DNA of 64,000 bases, taken from Burhinus oedicnemus (Eukaryota; Chordata; Aves; Charadriiformes; Burhinidae). The DNA is taken from positions 672,112 to 736,111 of the forward strand of contig VFFE01009149.1 in NCBI GenBank assembly GCA_008921705.1, written 5' to 3'. The position numbers and the translations under genes were made by a program. The notes under the pieces were generated by a model that was not told the DNA's origin, made no database searches, and saw only the letters and a program-made list of their open reading frames with translations. How positions within the stretch are numbered: position 1 is the stretch's first letter; every line of letters begins with the position of its first letter. This document shows positions 39,400-53,400 of the stretch, piece after piece.

Positions 39400-41054
39400 A
39401 ATTGTAAGACCAGTTGTTCTCTGGGTACCCAGACCCCTGAGCTGGAAGACAGGGGTGGGGAGCAGAATGAAACCCCCATAATCCAAGTGGAATTGGTTAC
39501 CAACCTGCCACACTACTTAGACACACACAAGTCTATGGGGCCAGATGGGATTCACTCAAGGGTATGAGGGAGCTGGCAGAAGTGTTTACCAAGCCATTTT
39601 CCATCATTTATCATCAGTCCTGGCTAACCGGGGAGGTCCCAGTTGACTGGAAGTTAGCAAATGTGACGCCCAGCTACAAGGAGGATCCGAGGAACTGCAG
39701 GCCTGTCAGTCTGACCTCAGTGCTGGGGAAGGTTATGGAGCAGATCGTCTTGAGTGCCATCACATGGCACGTACAGGACAGCCAGATCATCAAGCCCAGT
39801 CAGCATGAGTTTCTGAAAGTCAGGTCCTGCTTGACTAACCTGATCTCCTTCTGTGACAAGGTGATCCACTTAGTGGACAAGGGAAAGGCTGTGGATATTG
39901 TCTACCTCGACTTTAGTAAAGCCTTTGATATCATTTCCCACAGCACTCTCCTGGAGAAACTGGCGGCTCATGGCTTGGACGGGTATACCTTCTGCTGGTT
40001 AGAAAACTGGCTGGATGGCTGGGCCCAAAGCGTGGTGGTGAATGGAGTTAAATCCAGGTGGAGGACGGTCACAAGTGGCTCGGTATTGGGGCCTGTTCTG
40101 TTTAATATCTTTATCAATGATCTGGACAGGGAGATCAAGCGCACCCTCAGTAAGTTTGCAGACCACACCAGGTTGGGTGGGAGTGTTGATCTGCTTGAGG
40201 GAAGGAAGGCTCTACAGAGGGACCTGGACAGGCTGGATCAATGGGCTAAGGCCAATTGTATGAGGCTGAACAAGGCTAAGCGCTGGGTCCTGCACTTGGG
40301 TCACAACAGTCCCATGCAACGGTACAGTCTTGGGGAAGAGTGTCTGGAAAGCTGCCTGGTGGAAAAGGACCTGGGGGTATTGGTCGACAGTCAGCTGAAG
40401 ATGAGCCAGCAGTGTGCCAAGGTGGCCAAGAAGGCCAACAGCATCCTGGCTTGTATCAGGAATACCGTGGTCAGCAGGGCTACGGAAGTGATTGTGCCCC
40501 TGTACTCGTCACTGGTGAGGCCATACCTTAAGTACTGTGTTCATTTTTAGGCCCCTCACTACAAGAAAGACATTGAGGTGCTGGACCGTGTCCAAAGAAG
40601 GGCAACGAAGCTGGTGAAGGGTCTGGAGATCAAGTCTTAGGAGGAGCAGATGAGGGAACTGGGGTTGTTTAGCCTGGAGAAAAGGAGGCTCAGGGGAGAC
40701 TTTATTCCTCTCTACAACTACCTGAAAGGAGGTTGTAGCGAGGTGGGTGTTGGTCTCTTCTCCAAAGTAACAAGCGACAGAACAAGAGGAAATGGCCTCA
40801 AGTTGCCCCAGGGTAGGTTTAGATTGGATATTAAGAAAAATTTCTTCACCAAAAGGATTGTCAAGCATTGGAACAGGCTGCCCAGGGAAGCGGTTGAGTC
40901 ACCATCCCTGGAGGTGTTTAAAAGATGTATTTAAAAAATGTAGATGTAGCACTTAGGGACATGGTTTAGTGGTGGACTTGGCAGTGTTAGGTTAACGGTT
41001 GACTTGATGATCTTAAAGGTCTTTTCCAACCTGAACAATTCTATGATTCTATAT
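39400..41054 (+). mobile_element. CR1 LINE, 5'-truncated and dead, with reverse transcriptase remnants
   Basis: A non-LTR retrotransposon copy in plus orientation. Recognisable CR1 protein begins near 39400 (KTSCSLGTQTPELED); related sequence may start as early as 39232. It continues through [10 protein letters not shown], the reverse transcriptase core and the C-terminal part to the terminal repeats (GATTCTATATA) at about 41054. It is broken: a frameshift near 39563, in-frame stops at 40548-40550 and 40638-40640, a small gap in the motif before SVLGPVLF, and the second catalytic Asp of the F-A-D-D box replaced by His (codon 40164-40166). It lacks the 5' UTR and upstream coding region, so it cannot move on its own. 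Confidence 0.93.
39564..40934 (+). pseudogene. CR1 reverse transcriptase pseudogene
   Basis: Within the CR1 copy, one frame from 39564 runs 328 codons to a stop at 40548-40550 and continues in the same frame, past a second stop at 40638-40640, to 40934. Visible motifs are [12 protein letters not shown] (fingers region), [10 protein letters not shown] (motif A with a catalytic Asp), [15 protein letters not shown] (motif B, shortened at its front) and [10 protein letters not shown] (motif C, second Asp lost). The C-terminal part includes [17 protein letters not shown] and [12 protein letters not shown]. The upstream 39232-39567 frame belongs to the same element but is offset by one base. Loss of motif C plus the stops makes it non-functional. 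Confidence 0.9.
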
Positions 41055-44000
41055 ATATGGTTTATGCTTTAATATTTAGACCTCAAGAAGTTGCACATTT
41101 ATTACCTCCCAAACCAACTGGTTGCAGGCAATGTGGATTTCATTCCTTTCTAGCAAGCTGGCTGTAAACAGATCCTTTGGCACCTGTAAGCAATCTGGCT
41201 TTTTTTGCCCTTTGGGTACCTTAGTCAGATATCTTGCTGCAGGATTTGGGGAGCAATATCAATGTTACAGGAAGATGCCATCTTGCAAACTACAAATTCA
41301 GGCACTAAATGCCTTGGTTGTTTATAATTAAGTATTTGTATTAATAAAGCTATGACCAATTTTCTGGGGAAAGACTTTCCCTTTGTCCTTTCTGAGCAAA
41401 GTCTGAATATTTATTTGTTTGCCCATTTTTAAGTGGATTTTCAATCACTTCCAAAAGGGGATCCCATTAAATTTTCTACTAAAAAAAAATGACTAAATTA
41501 AGGATGCTTATAATTTTCACGATATCCATGAAATGATATACTGCTGTTTTGAAAGAACCATATTAATTCAGTTTAACACAAATTAACCAAGAGATCCTTC
41601 TTTCTAAAGGCCTTATTCAAAGACCCTTGTAATTCTAACTTGCCTTAAAATTAATCAATGTGGTGATATTCTCTCTTTGTCCGTCATAGCTTATCATTAT
41701 GTAAGAAACCTAATATTTTCCTAAAATACAGTATCTGCTCTTAGTCTATCAATGATCTTTAGATAATTTTCTATATCACAATTGCTATGCCACTTTTGCA
41801 AAAGTACCTTCGAAAATCAACAGTTGTAAAAGATCAGTAACACCCGCTATAGGATTTGCTCTCTCTCATGAAGTGCTTGACATTTGCCCTGCATTCTCAA
41901 GTCTGTTCCTTTAGACTAGTGAATTAGGAGGTGGACTTGTCTATCCAATAATTTTGTAGGTCTTGCAAATCACAAAAATAAACAAAAAGCACTTGGGGAA
42001 AAAATTTTACACATTCCACCCCCCAAAAAAACCCCATGTTGTCCACATTGCAATCAATAATGTTGCTTTTCAGATATCATGTGTGCTGCCAAGACTTCTG
42101 ACAGGAGAAGTAGGTTGGAAGCACCTCTACCTCTGAATTGTCATGACATTATTTGAGCTCAATTTTTTTTGATTAAAAAATTCTAACAATATGGGGTTGT
42201 CAGCAAATATATCTAGAAGACTTAAGAGGTTCTGTGGAAATCAGTCTGTGTGGAATGTAACCAAATAATGAAAAACAGCACAACACGTATATCCCCCAAT
42301 GGTGAATAATATGCCAGATAGAAAAACGCATTAGCTCAGCCACTATGTATCTATAATGCATTTATTTCACTGGAATCTTTATGAAAACTAAACATACAGC
42401 TTTGGTTATTGTTGCTTAACCAGCTCAATGAAATAAAGGAAGAGGGACCAACAGATGAACATTTTAGGTTTTGAAGCCGCCGGGATAAAATTATTTGATT
42501 CACAGCTACACCTAATGTAGCTGAGTAACATAAACACTAATATCCTGTTTCTTACCCTGGATAGCAAATCTTGTACTCCTTAAATCTAGCTCATCTTGAA
42601 CTAATGCTACTTTATAAAAAGAAGAGAAAAGCTTATCAAATATTCTTGAGAAATCTCTGAAAACAGTAAATACCAGTCCTTTATTACATGCTCTGGAACA
42701 AAGTCAAAATTCTGCTAAGTTCCTAGTGCAGAGCACAACTAACTGGAAGTTTGGATGTTTCATAAGTGAGTTTCACCAAAGGTATCGTACACTGAGATTC
42801 CAGGCCCATGTGTCATGCCCTGAAACATCTGCAACAGAACATAACATTCTTAATAAATGAGATAAATAAAAGTGTGCATTTAATGAAATAATTCTGAAAA
42901 TATATCTATTCATCCACACAGATGAAAAGCTGTGTATGATTTTCCTTGGTGGGAAAGGAAATTTATAAGGGAGGTTTTTCAGTTCTGTTGAAATACACCT
43001 GGCGTATTTCTATGAGAAGACAACACGTTAAGCAGTTTGAAAATACATATGCCACAAAAATATTGATAAAAAGGTGTGCAGTCATTCATATCTCCTTACT
43101 TACATCAGTAATAAGTATTCTATTTTATCATATTTAATAACAGACCAAAAAAAGCCACACATACTTTAGAGTTATGTAATATATTTCTATGTTTTAGTGG
43201 AAGGGAAGGTAACTACTTAGAAAATGTAGGCTTGCATTTTTATGCTAAATTAATGCTAATTATGTGACCACTTATACCACATTCTCATCCCACTCTTGCA
43301 AATTGCTACAAACAATTAAGAGCAAAAATCCATTCAAGTTAACAAAATGACAAGTTTTCCGCTACTTGAGATTATTTTTAGGTGTGGTACGTTCTTAGCC
43401 TGAGTTGGTTTTCATCTGTTCCTGTAATTCACAAGTTCTCAAAATAACTCCATAACTTCCCCCCCATCTTTTTTTTTTTAACACTGTTTAATCAGGATGG
43501 GAATCTGAACTGTGAATTTATCCAAACCAGTCTCCTTTTAGTGCTTGGGTTTTTTGCTGTGCCAAACCACTTTTGGTGTTTCAAGCAAGGCAATGACAGC
43601 ATACCTTCTTGTTATTATTTATGCATGGAAGGCCAAACCAAATGCTTGGGTGGGTCGCTGAAGACATGAAGTAGGTAGTTTTTTCCATCCACAGGACCCC
43701 ATTTACATTTAAATGAACTTGCTCCTTGTGAAAGATTGGCTCCAGCAGAGAATACCACATGACCACAGACATTGAAATTAAATCACAATCACAAGGATAG
43801 AAGCCACCAACATGCTGCTAAAAACAACCTACAACACATATCTGCATTGCCTTATATGTCTCAGTAATAAAGAGAAAATGTTCCATTTTATTTTATAAGA
43901 TGCATCCCGCTATATTTTCTTATTTCTTGTCAAGCAAGTCAACACAAAGCTACCTCTGCCATGACTGGATTTCTCACAAGAGGTAGGAAAATTGTCATGT

Positions 44001-47000
44001 GCAGCTCCGGGCTTTAAATGGATGATTTCTCCTGGCTGATGCTGGAGTGGCACTGACTTGACAAATGTGGGAAAGTCCTCAGCTGTGAGATGGGGGCTTA
44101 GGTTGTGGGCTCTTGGTCAATTGAAAGGTTGCATTAAATGTAAATTATAGGACTGTTACTTAGATATATACCCTTCTCAACCAGGTGAAAGGCAAACAGT
44201 GCCCTGCACTAATTCACAGATGAACTGGTGATAGGCTTGCTGAATAAGGCAAGCAGGCAGGCAGCAGGCAATTATAATCCTCATCTTTGAAGGAAGGAAG
44301 GAAAGGTATTTTTATATAAAACCATATTAAATTTCCTTTTTTAAGTGCCTCTACGTATTTCTCTTCTCAATTTATATGGAAAAGTATTAGGCAAAAATCT
44401 ACAGCAGAACTGGCAGTAAATATCACAGTAACAATTGCTCTTTTATTAAATATTTATTGAAATAAATTCCTGTGCTTTCTCATTTTTCTTCTTCTGCTTC
44501 CAATATTTATTTACAGCTGATTATTAACATCTGCCAGTGTAACAGTTTCATCTGTACAGAAGCCGAAGGGTAAAAAAGTCACACACCCCCTCTAACATGA
44601 CCTGTAGTTAGACAGAAAACAGTTTTCCCAGTCACCGCTTGGCTTCCTGTCTGTGACCTCTGAAAAGCATTGGAGGCCAGGGTTAATGGCCTTTCCAATC
44701 TCTGTGATAAGAATTCATTTTGTTCTATTACCAGCAGTTATCTCAGGAGCCTGCTGCATCACTTCAGCAGGGTTCAATCAATGAGAGGACCTAATGAAGT
44801 AACCAGCTGTAGCTCTATTTCCCTGGTCAACTCTATCAGACAAATAAGATCTATCAGTCACATCTTAAGGCCGATCCTAGAAACAGCATCCTCACATGCT
44901 GAATCCATATGCATATGAACTAATGATACCTGGCCGTTTCTTTTTAATCTTCCCTTTTAATATGGCTTTTCTAACAGAAGAGGGAATGAAATGGGTTTGA
45001 AATGTAGCATTAGGAGGACAATAATGCTGGATTAAGAAACAGTGGATTTTCAGAACAGCGGGAAGCATTTGTATTAATAGCAAAAATAGAGTAAATTATA
45101 TTGCATGGCAGATTTTTTTTTTCCTCAAGCAACCCTTCTTCTCCTTAGATGGTACTCTTGAAGAGAAAAAAAATACTTTGTTTATTATTTTCTGCCTTAA
45201 ATTACTATGTGTCATAAACAGTTTTAATTATGGCACTTAATTTTTAGTTTGTCACTTAGAAAGGAAATATAATTATGGTAATACTTTTCAGTCAAATGTC
45301 AGTCAAAATAATGTCATTTTTGTTTTATATTTAAGTCACATCACTGAAAATAAAAATGTTACTTTTGACAAAATTGTATATATATAATTTTGCAATTTGT
45401 TATAATTAACTATCCTCTCATACTTCAAAAAGGGCTTAATTACTTAGAAGTACAAATCTTCTTTAAAAGGCACTGGATTTGAAAATTGAAAAATAAGGAA
45501 AATAATAATAAAGGACAACTTCAAGACTTCAGAGCTCTGTACATCAAAGTCTAACTTCATTATTAATTAGAGGGTACAGCAGAAAAATGCAATTCAAATT
45601 GCCTGTACCAAAATGTCCAGTCTGACTTCATCACTAGGTGTGACAAACTAAGTTGTAGCAGGCCACTATAGGCAAATTACTGAAAGCGCTGTGGGAAGGC
45701 ATGTTAGAAGAGTGTCATATTTGCTGAAATGCTGAAAGCCACATGTAGCTAAGTTTATTTTATTAGGTTAATCTCAACAAATCTCATGAAATGAAATTTG
45801 TATCCTTTTAACTTAACTGTGTGCTTTGTCAAATTGAAATGAAAGTAAGTCTGGCTATATCCTGCTATGGAGAAAGAGATGATATCCAAGAAATAAAACT
45901 AAAAATTATAACTAATCAACACGCACACACACTGTGCACAGAAATGTCTATATAATTAAAAGCTAAGTATCATTTTGCGTATAGTAACACATCTGATGGA
46001 TTATGACACACAAATTCCAGAGTACATGTGCTTCAAATAAGCGCTTATATCTTTTTTCCCTGTGAGCAAAACAAGGGCATTCTTCTTTTGCAATCTGCCT
46101 GCATTAATAAAACAACAGGAATATTACTTATACAATCAAAGGAAATCCAAGAAATCTTCCTTTTTAATTTTAAACCACCTTAATGAAAAACAAGGGGAAG
46201 AATGTGTTTTAATAGTGCAGTTTGGTATTTAAGGAAAGCACATTTCTGCCATAGATATCCAGGTACATTCGAAAAGGACTGAAATATCTATGCTACATAT
46301 GTAAACAGATAAGATTATGCCTAGCAGGCATTTTGGGAACATCTGTCAATTTTTTATGGAACGCACTGATTGTGGGCTATTGATTGCATTTAAACAAAGT
46401 TGTTTCAAAAAAAAAATCAGCTAACAATTCGTGTAGAAAGGATTGATCAATATTTAAATGACTCTCTTTATTGATTTAAAATTAACTTTCAATTAAGAGA
46501 TCCATAGGACTCTTAACTGCGACACTTATCCATTCAAGAGAAAATAAAGGTACATTTATCGATACACTTAAACAGCAGTGGCTGGTTTCCTATTGATTCA
46601 GTCATTTGCGCTGGGATTCGTTAGCGTCATCTGACTTTAACTCACTTACTAGGTTTTCACAGTGTGTAATACTGCAAGATGCAGGAATGTACAAAACGAT
46701 ACGGGGGGAGTGAACAGAAGTAGAAGCGGTATGCAAAGGTAAGTCATACTTAGGCTTTTTATGTCTGCTGATGAAGGAAGAGCCCAGTTAAAAACTGCCT
46801 AGTTTTTTGTTCTGATCAGGAACAAATTCTTGTCAACTGCCCTGTTATGTACCATTTGGAACAGGAGACATATAAATGAATGAAATCTTTAATATCGATA
46901 GGTAACAGTTCTATTGGCTCCTATCAACTCTGACAAGATCACCTATTTGTGTGTATCGATTACCATATAATCAATAAAAATTAAGCTTATTGTCTGCAGA

Positions 47001-47043
47001 ATGTTTTCAAGTGGCAGTATCATGATGCCCTGCCTATGTTCAT

Positions 47044-47068
47044 CTATATATATATACACACACATATG
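47044..47068. repeat. TA/CA dinucleotide stretch
   Basis: TATATATATA followed by CACACACA; a compound simple repeat. Confidence 0.75.
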
Positions 47069-47385
47069 ATATTTAAGGCCAATATAACTTAATATTGTAA
47101 TTATGGAATCAGCCATCATATGGAGTTTGAAAGACTTGCTGAGACGTTTGAAAGTAAACATTAAGTGTGTATCTCTGTTTTAGAGAAAAACTCAACTACA
47201 TTTGTACTAAACAAAAATATACTACAATAGCATAGCTATAACTATAAACATCTGCAAAAGCATCAGCACATTTAGGAACACAAATTAAAACCAGGACTGT
47301 AATTACATACTTCATTATTTATATGTATTCTGGGTATTTTAGTATACTAAGGAAGCTGGACATGTAATCTCTATAGTTAATAATA

Positions 47386-47458
47386 GACCAAATTCATCCC
47401 AGGTGTAATTTCATTGAAGTCAATGGACCTGGAACTGCACCTGGAATGAATTTGGCCC
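47386..47458. repeat. Old hairpin (inverted-repeat) element
   Basis: An imperfect inverted repeat. The left arm CCAAATTCATCCCAGGTGTA (47388 onward) pairs with the right arm TGCACCTGGAATGAATTTGG (47436-47455). Between them is a second small palindrome, CATTGAAGTCAATG (47412-47425). I recall palindromic repeats with such arms around GAAGTCAATGG as widespread relics in amniote genomes, but I cannot name the family with certainty. Mismatches between the arms indicate an old copy. Confidence 0.6.
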
Positions 47459-50400
47459 AATGCTATGAATGCCTCCTGACTCTCGCCAGCCTAGATTAAC
47501 GTATAAGATATAACACAAAAATGAAATAAAAATAGAAGATGTCCAGGAGGCATAGCATGTTTACAGAGCAGAGCGGTAATAACCTTGCCTGATATATATA
47601 TGTGGCAATGCTTCGCTTAGCCAGACAGTATCATTGGGAATGGGGGAGGGTTAACTCTGACGGTGGCTCAGGTTTGCCTGTGTCCCTTCGTGTCATTGCC
47701 TATTTCTTTCTCTTCTTCTCTCTCTTTCTGTTTTTGAAGCCTCACAGCACAGAACCACCCAGTGAAATGAAGCTGCCTCAAACTGACCCGTTTATTACCT
47801 ATTCATTTGCTGTGATGTAAACTCCAGGAGGAAAAAAAAATGCTGCAATAGTAATGTTTAAACGTTAAGACCCATTCTGGTCAACTGAGATTATTCCTTA
47901 AATTGAGAATCCCAAATAGAAAGTATATAAAATCCAACTTGCATATCTGATCACCAGCATTTTATTTATAAAAAAAAAAAAATAGATTTTGCTAACAAAA
48001 CAGATCGAATTCTTTGAAACCTGGGTGCTTTTTATATTATGATGAGCTGCTGCTTCCATTATTTATTCTTTTCTCTGTCCACTAAAGGTTAAATCATACT
48101 TACCGAAGGCTCATTGGCAGAGTTATGATACAATCAGTGATATCTTTAGGATCATAATAATGCAGAAAAATGCTTATGGCCTTTTGCTGCTGGGTGGGAG
48201 TCAAGATCAGAAAGACCAGTGTGCAAATGTAAAGCAAATACCCCTTCCTAAAATGTCTAAATCACATAATGTTAGTGTAACATAATTTGGAATATATTAT
48301 GACAGTTACAATTACTAAAAAGTGCATGATGCCATTATTTCCAACTGGAAATTAGATGATTATACTAATTAAGTGATAGCAGGTGGTACAGGATGACGGC
48401 TACAATCTCCTCTGATGTGCAGAGAGATGCATGGTTCACTTTCTAAAACACTCAGGAATAGTAACAATTGGCTTAAGCAGTATTCTGTCCCAAGATGCAG
48501 AATAAGGATTCACTTTGATTTAACACTTCCTTATCACATCAAAGAGGTGAAGAGGCATCTTTATGGATTGGCTTAGAAAAAAAAATGCTACTGGTTCGGC
48601 TTCTATCCTTGTAACTAACATCTCTTGGTATAACAGAATTACAGTATGAAATGAATTCCGATAGAATAATGTAATTCTAAAATGCCAACAACCTTCTTTT
48701 AAATTGCAACTGGCCTAAATTCATCATTATTGCTTTCAACTTCCTCAATTCAGAAGTAGCTATAGGTGTACTACTGAGAGTCTCTATGTCGAGCAAACTG
48801 GAAATGTAGTAAAATAAATATTTCTCTGGCAATAAAAGCACTAAATACTTTTAAGAATATATGCGGTCATTAAATACATTTGAGTTTTAACTCAAATTTA
48901 CTAAGCAGTATTTACACATTATTTTTACAGCAGGATTTGAAGATTATTCACAATTGCATTAAGTTAGACAAATAATCCTCTAGTCCCGTGAGTCATTCCA
49001 GAGCTTGTTTTTCTTGTCCTCTCTGCTCTGTGTTCAGACTGAAGTAAGGCTAAGTCATCACCATCGATTAGTTTTCCAGATCAGCCATCGTTAGTGTAAA
49101 TACTATGAGATGTGGTTAAGAAGCGACTCTATTTTTTTGGTCTTCTGTATGTTTCTGGAGTGTGACCTCAGTTTAACAATGGCAGGGGAGCAGATCTGCT
49201 GAAGGAGAACCATGCTGTGCGAGAATGCAACCAACATATGCCTAAGAGGCAAACCAAGTGATTCTTATAAATGACGGAAAATAAATGTTATCTAATTTCT
49301 GAAAATCTCTTATCTAGCATTATCTGCCTCTGTAGCATTCATTTCAGTTTTGTTATTGTATTTCTTACTACAGATCAAAAGCACGGCTGATAAGACTTGA
49401 GTTTAGATATATTTGTAACATGCTATGATATCGTACAGCATAGCTAGTTCATTTAAAAAATTACTGCCTCCTCCCTCTGTATCTCCCAAAGCCTTTCCTG
49501 TGCCACAATTTCAAGCAATGTTTGCGCCACCTGAATTTTCATAGGTGAATACAAGAGAAAGCCAGACTGGACAGTAGAAGTGAAAAACTATTGTTTTCCC
49601 TGGGATGTTGTGCATTACATTGATGTGACATTCTCTTCCCAGTGATGAGGTGTGCAAACCAAGGATACCCTACTCTTCTTCCACAAAAATTCACATTGTT
49701 TTATGTGCTATGATAACAGCAAGTACAGTATAGAAGATATATGTAGCAAGGACAAAAAGAAAGGTTCTCCAGCTTACAGGCCTAAATAAACTTTTTTTTT
49801 ATTTAGAGCGAAACATGAAAGTTTGCAAAAATCACTCATCTCCATTTTTTTATGCTTTAATAGAACTAAATGGAATGGAACTAAACTTCTGATTACAAAA
49901 ATTGCCTTATCTCTCCCATGAATACTAAACTGCTCAGCATTTAGATAGTATCATACAGATGTTCTTCTGTGAATTGATATGAGTTACATCTTTTCCAGGA
50001 CAAAATTTAAGCAAGTTTCCCACAATGAACAGGACAAAACCACCCTCTCCATGCCTTAAACCAAAAACCTTTACTCCTGCACCCCACGGCATTCAATTAG
50101 CTGTGCAAATGGGAGTAAAGGTAGACAGCTACTCAGAAGCAGCAATTGGATAAATTTGAACTTGTTGTTCAACTAAAGAAAATAACATTATCGTACTATA
50201 AGCACGAGGTCAACTCTCTTACCCTTGCATGCCACTGATTAGTTCAGCCTTAGCTGAACAAAAATCCTTAATCTTCTCTTTTTAATATTGAAGAGGTAAA
50301 CCCTCTTTCACCTGCATGTGGAGTCTCCTTTTCATCAAAGCTCAGGAGATCCCAGCAACAAAATCAATGTATGCATGTTCAGAGCAGTTTTCAGGGTTTT

Positions 50401-53400
50401 GTAAGACAAATCTTTCAAATGGGAGCTAGTTTAATGCTATTGAGCTGAGTTTCGATCTGACAGAGTGAGTGAACAACACAGAAACAGTTCACTTACCACT
50501 GCTCACACTACAGGAGGTGGGAATCAGGTACAGCTCTGTACAAATACAGCTGTGCAATTTCTCAGTAAACTCTTACCCTACCTAATCCAATGTTAAATGC
50601 AACAGTACAGTGTTTAAACAAACAAAGATTTAAGAAAGAAATGCAATTTATTTCTCTACAGTAATGAGAGACAATTATGGTTTTCTCATTCAAACTGGTG
50701 AAAAGTAAGACTAGCTCCACTAAATTTAGCAGAGTTGTGCTAGTGCTAAACTGATTTTAACGGGTGCATTGTCAGGCTTTGTGTTATAACAGAAAGGTAT
50801 ATCTGAACCATGATCAACAAATATCCTGTTCTGCATTTCCCTCCTGTTTTAAAACTTCTAACGACTTGCTCTCTGGATTTTTTGAAGGAAAAAGAACATT
50901 TAAAAAAAGACTCAATTTTACTACGAGATGCTGTGGATGAATATGAGTTGTAGTACAGCTTTGCACAGACACATTATTTTGTTCCTATGCTCTGAATCTT
51001 TGAATGCCAATACTACAATCAACTTAGGATCTGAGACATTTTATTCCTCTTCTGAGAAAATGGTATTACAACCACATGTCCATATCACCATTATATCATG
51101 ACAGTCTCCATGATCATACATACATCTGATTAGAAAAATGATCACTATTCATTTCTTGAGCTATGCGGTAGCTGGAATAATATGGTATGTGCTTCCTCTG
51201 TACTGTTTATATTCCTTCCTTTTAATAAAAAAATTAATGAGACTTCTAAAATGCGTACAGTAAATATACAACCTGAGTGGCAAGTCTAAAATAAAATGAA
51301 TCAAACAAAAAGACCAATAGTTTGAATTTGTATATTAGGGTGACAAAATGCCCACACCACACACTTAGTTATGGCTTTTCTGAATTCCAGCTTTATCAAT
51401 GGGACAATATTCTACTAAGATAACCAGGGACTAAAGGGAATAGCATTTGCACTCACCTAGTTTAAATACCAAGGTCTGGCCCCAGAAAAGTGCAAACATC
51501 AACTTGTCCTGTCATTATTCAGTTCAAACCCACAGCTCACAGTAAACAAGAAATGTAATTATATTGTTTTATTAACTATATAGTTAGCTCTGAATATTCC
51601 TCCTTTCAGGATGTGCAGGTGAGGTAACTAAGTTCTCACAAAAAGGGACAATTTAGTTCAGTTTCTTCTGATGTGCTTAAACATGTGCAGGTTTCTGGCT
51701 GATGCCTATATAAAGTACACTTCTGTAATCCACACAGAAGTACTAGAAAGAATAATGTATCAATGCATGTTTCACACACTGTACAATACAAACAAACTAG
51801 TATGAATGATAAGAGGGAAAAAAATACAAGATTCAGTGTAGGTTTGTCATATTAGCAAATTTCCAGTAGGCTACTCATCTTCCTTATATTAAAAATGTCT
51901 ATTACCCAGTGTAATTGAATAACTCTCTGATAATTACAACATCAGCATTTTAATAGTATATAAATAACCTCTCCCCTAATTACCATTTTGCTAAACTTTT
52001 CATATATTTCAGTATTATGAAAAAAGGTTCTTGGTAAAGCACTTTACCCTTTCAACAACAATTAATAATTTAATTGAGGCCTTTTTTTAAAAAACAAAAG
52101 CTTATGTAGAAAGAGCAAGGAGGTTCACAGTTGAAAGGAAAGCTCTCTTTTATGCTATAATCATGGCTTCATGGCTGTAGTCGTATAAAATTTTTTCATG
52201 GCTTATTTCTCTTTCAGCGCAGCCTTTCAGTAAAAATGATACCCGCTTTTTGGTGCCGTGAATAAAATCCTGTGCATGTCTCAAAATACAAGTGCATCCA
52301 TCTGGTTTGGAACTTAAAAAGAGGCATTTCCCCATACCAACTAATTTTTCACAAGTAAATTTGTGCATTTTTTATTTTAAAGAACCCATAGAGATAGTCA
52401 CGTCACTGCAGTCTTGACATTATGAAATTAGAGGGGAAATACACTGTCAAAAATATAAACTAAACTTTCTCCCACCACACGTTTAGACAGTCACACCTTT
52501 CTTTTCCCTGGTATCAGGGAAGGAAAGTGAGGTGCATGGCCCAGAAAAACGCTGTCGGACAGAAGATGCGATCCTCACTCATGCATAGGCCGAGTAAGAA
52601 GCTAAGCATCTGAAAAGCTGTGAATCATGGGTGACCCTGTAGCATAACAGCACCATGTTAAATGAACGGCTGACAATCACAACTGTGGTTCACATAGCAA
52701 TAATATTCAGAGAACATAATAAGAGCTGCAACATTAATGTTTTTGGACTCTATAATCAGTGTCATATTTTGCTAATTTCCAGGCACTTTATTTACCTTAT
52801 GACAGAGAATGCCCCAGTTAAACTTATAACTACTGCCAGAATTTCAAAATGTCACATCAAGTTTTATAGAAACCTTATTCTTTTTAGAAGTAATTAGCTA
52901 AGGCATAGTTTGTATGGCAATTAAAAACCACTTGCTTGCAGAAGCTTGTAAGCATTATGTAATTTTTTTAAACTACAAGTACATATGCGTATTCTTGCCT
53001 CCAGCTTAAGTACAGTGAATGTTGTAGTTGGTTGCACAGGAATTGTCTCAAGAACATTAAAGCAAGCCAAACACGATTGTATTCCAACTAAAATTGCTCT
53101 CTTTATACCGTGTATTGAAACTTGATAACTGTTGGTTATAAAATTCCTTTGATTTTCTGTAGGTAATAAAATACTTTGGCAATTACTATTGACAGTTCTG
53201 GATAATCTTGAAGGCTGCCTTGCCTGAAGAAGATGAGTGTTACAAATCACTCCACTGAAAGAGGGAAGAACAGCAGCAGGCAGCAGACAGGTTTCAATTT
53301 CACAATGCTGATTATCTCATTCGTGATTCTATGCATGCCTAAATCTGAGGATCCCTCAAGCAGCTATATGGACTTCTACTTTTAAAATGCCTATTACGCT

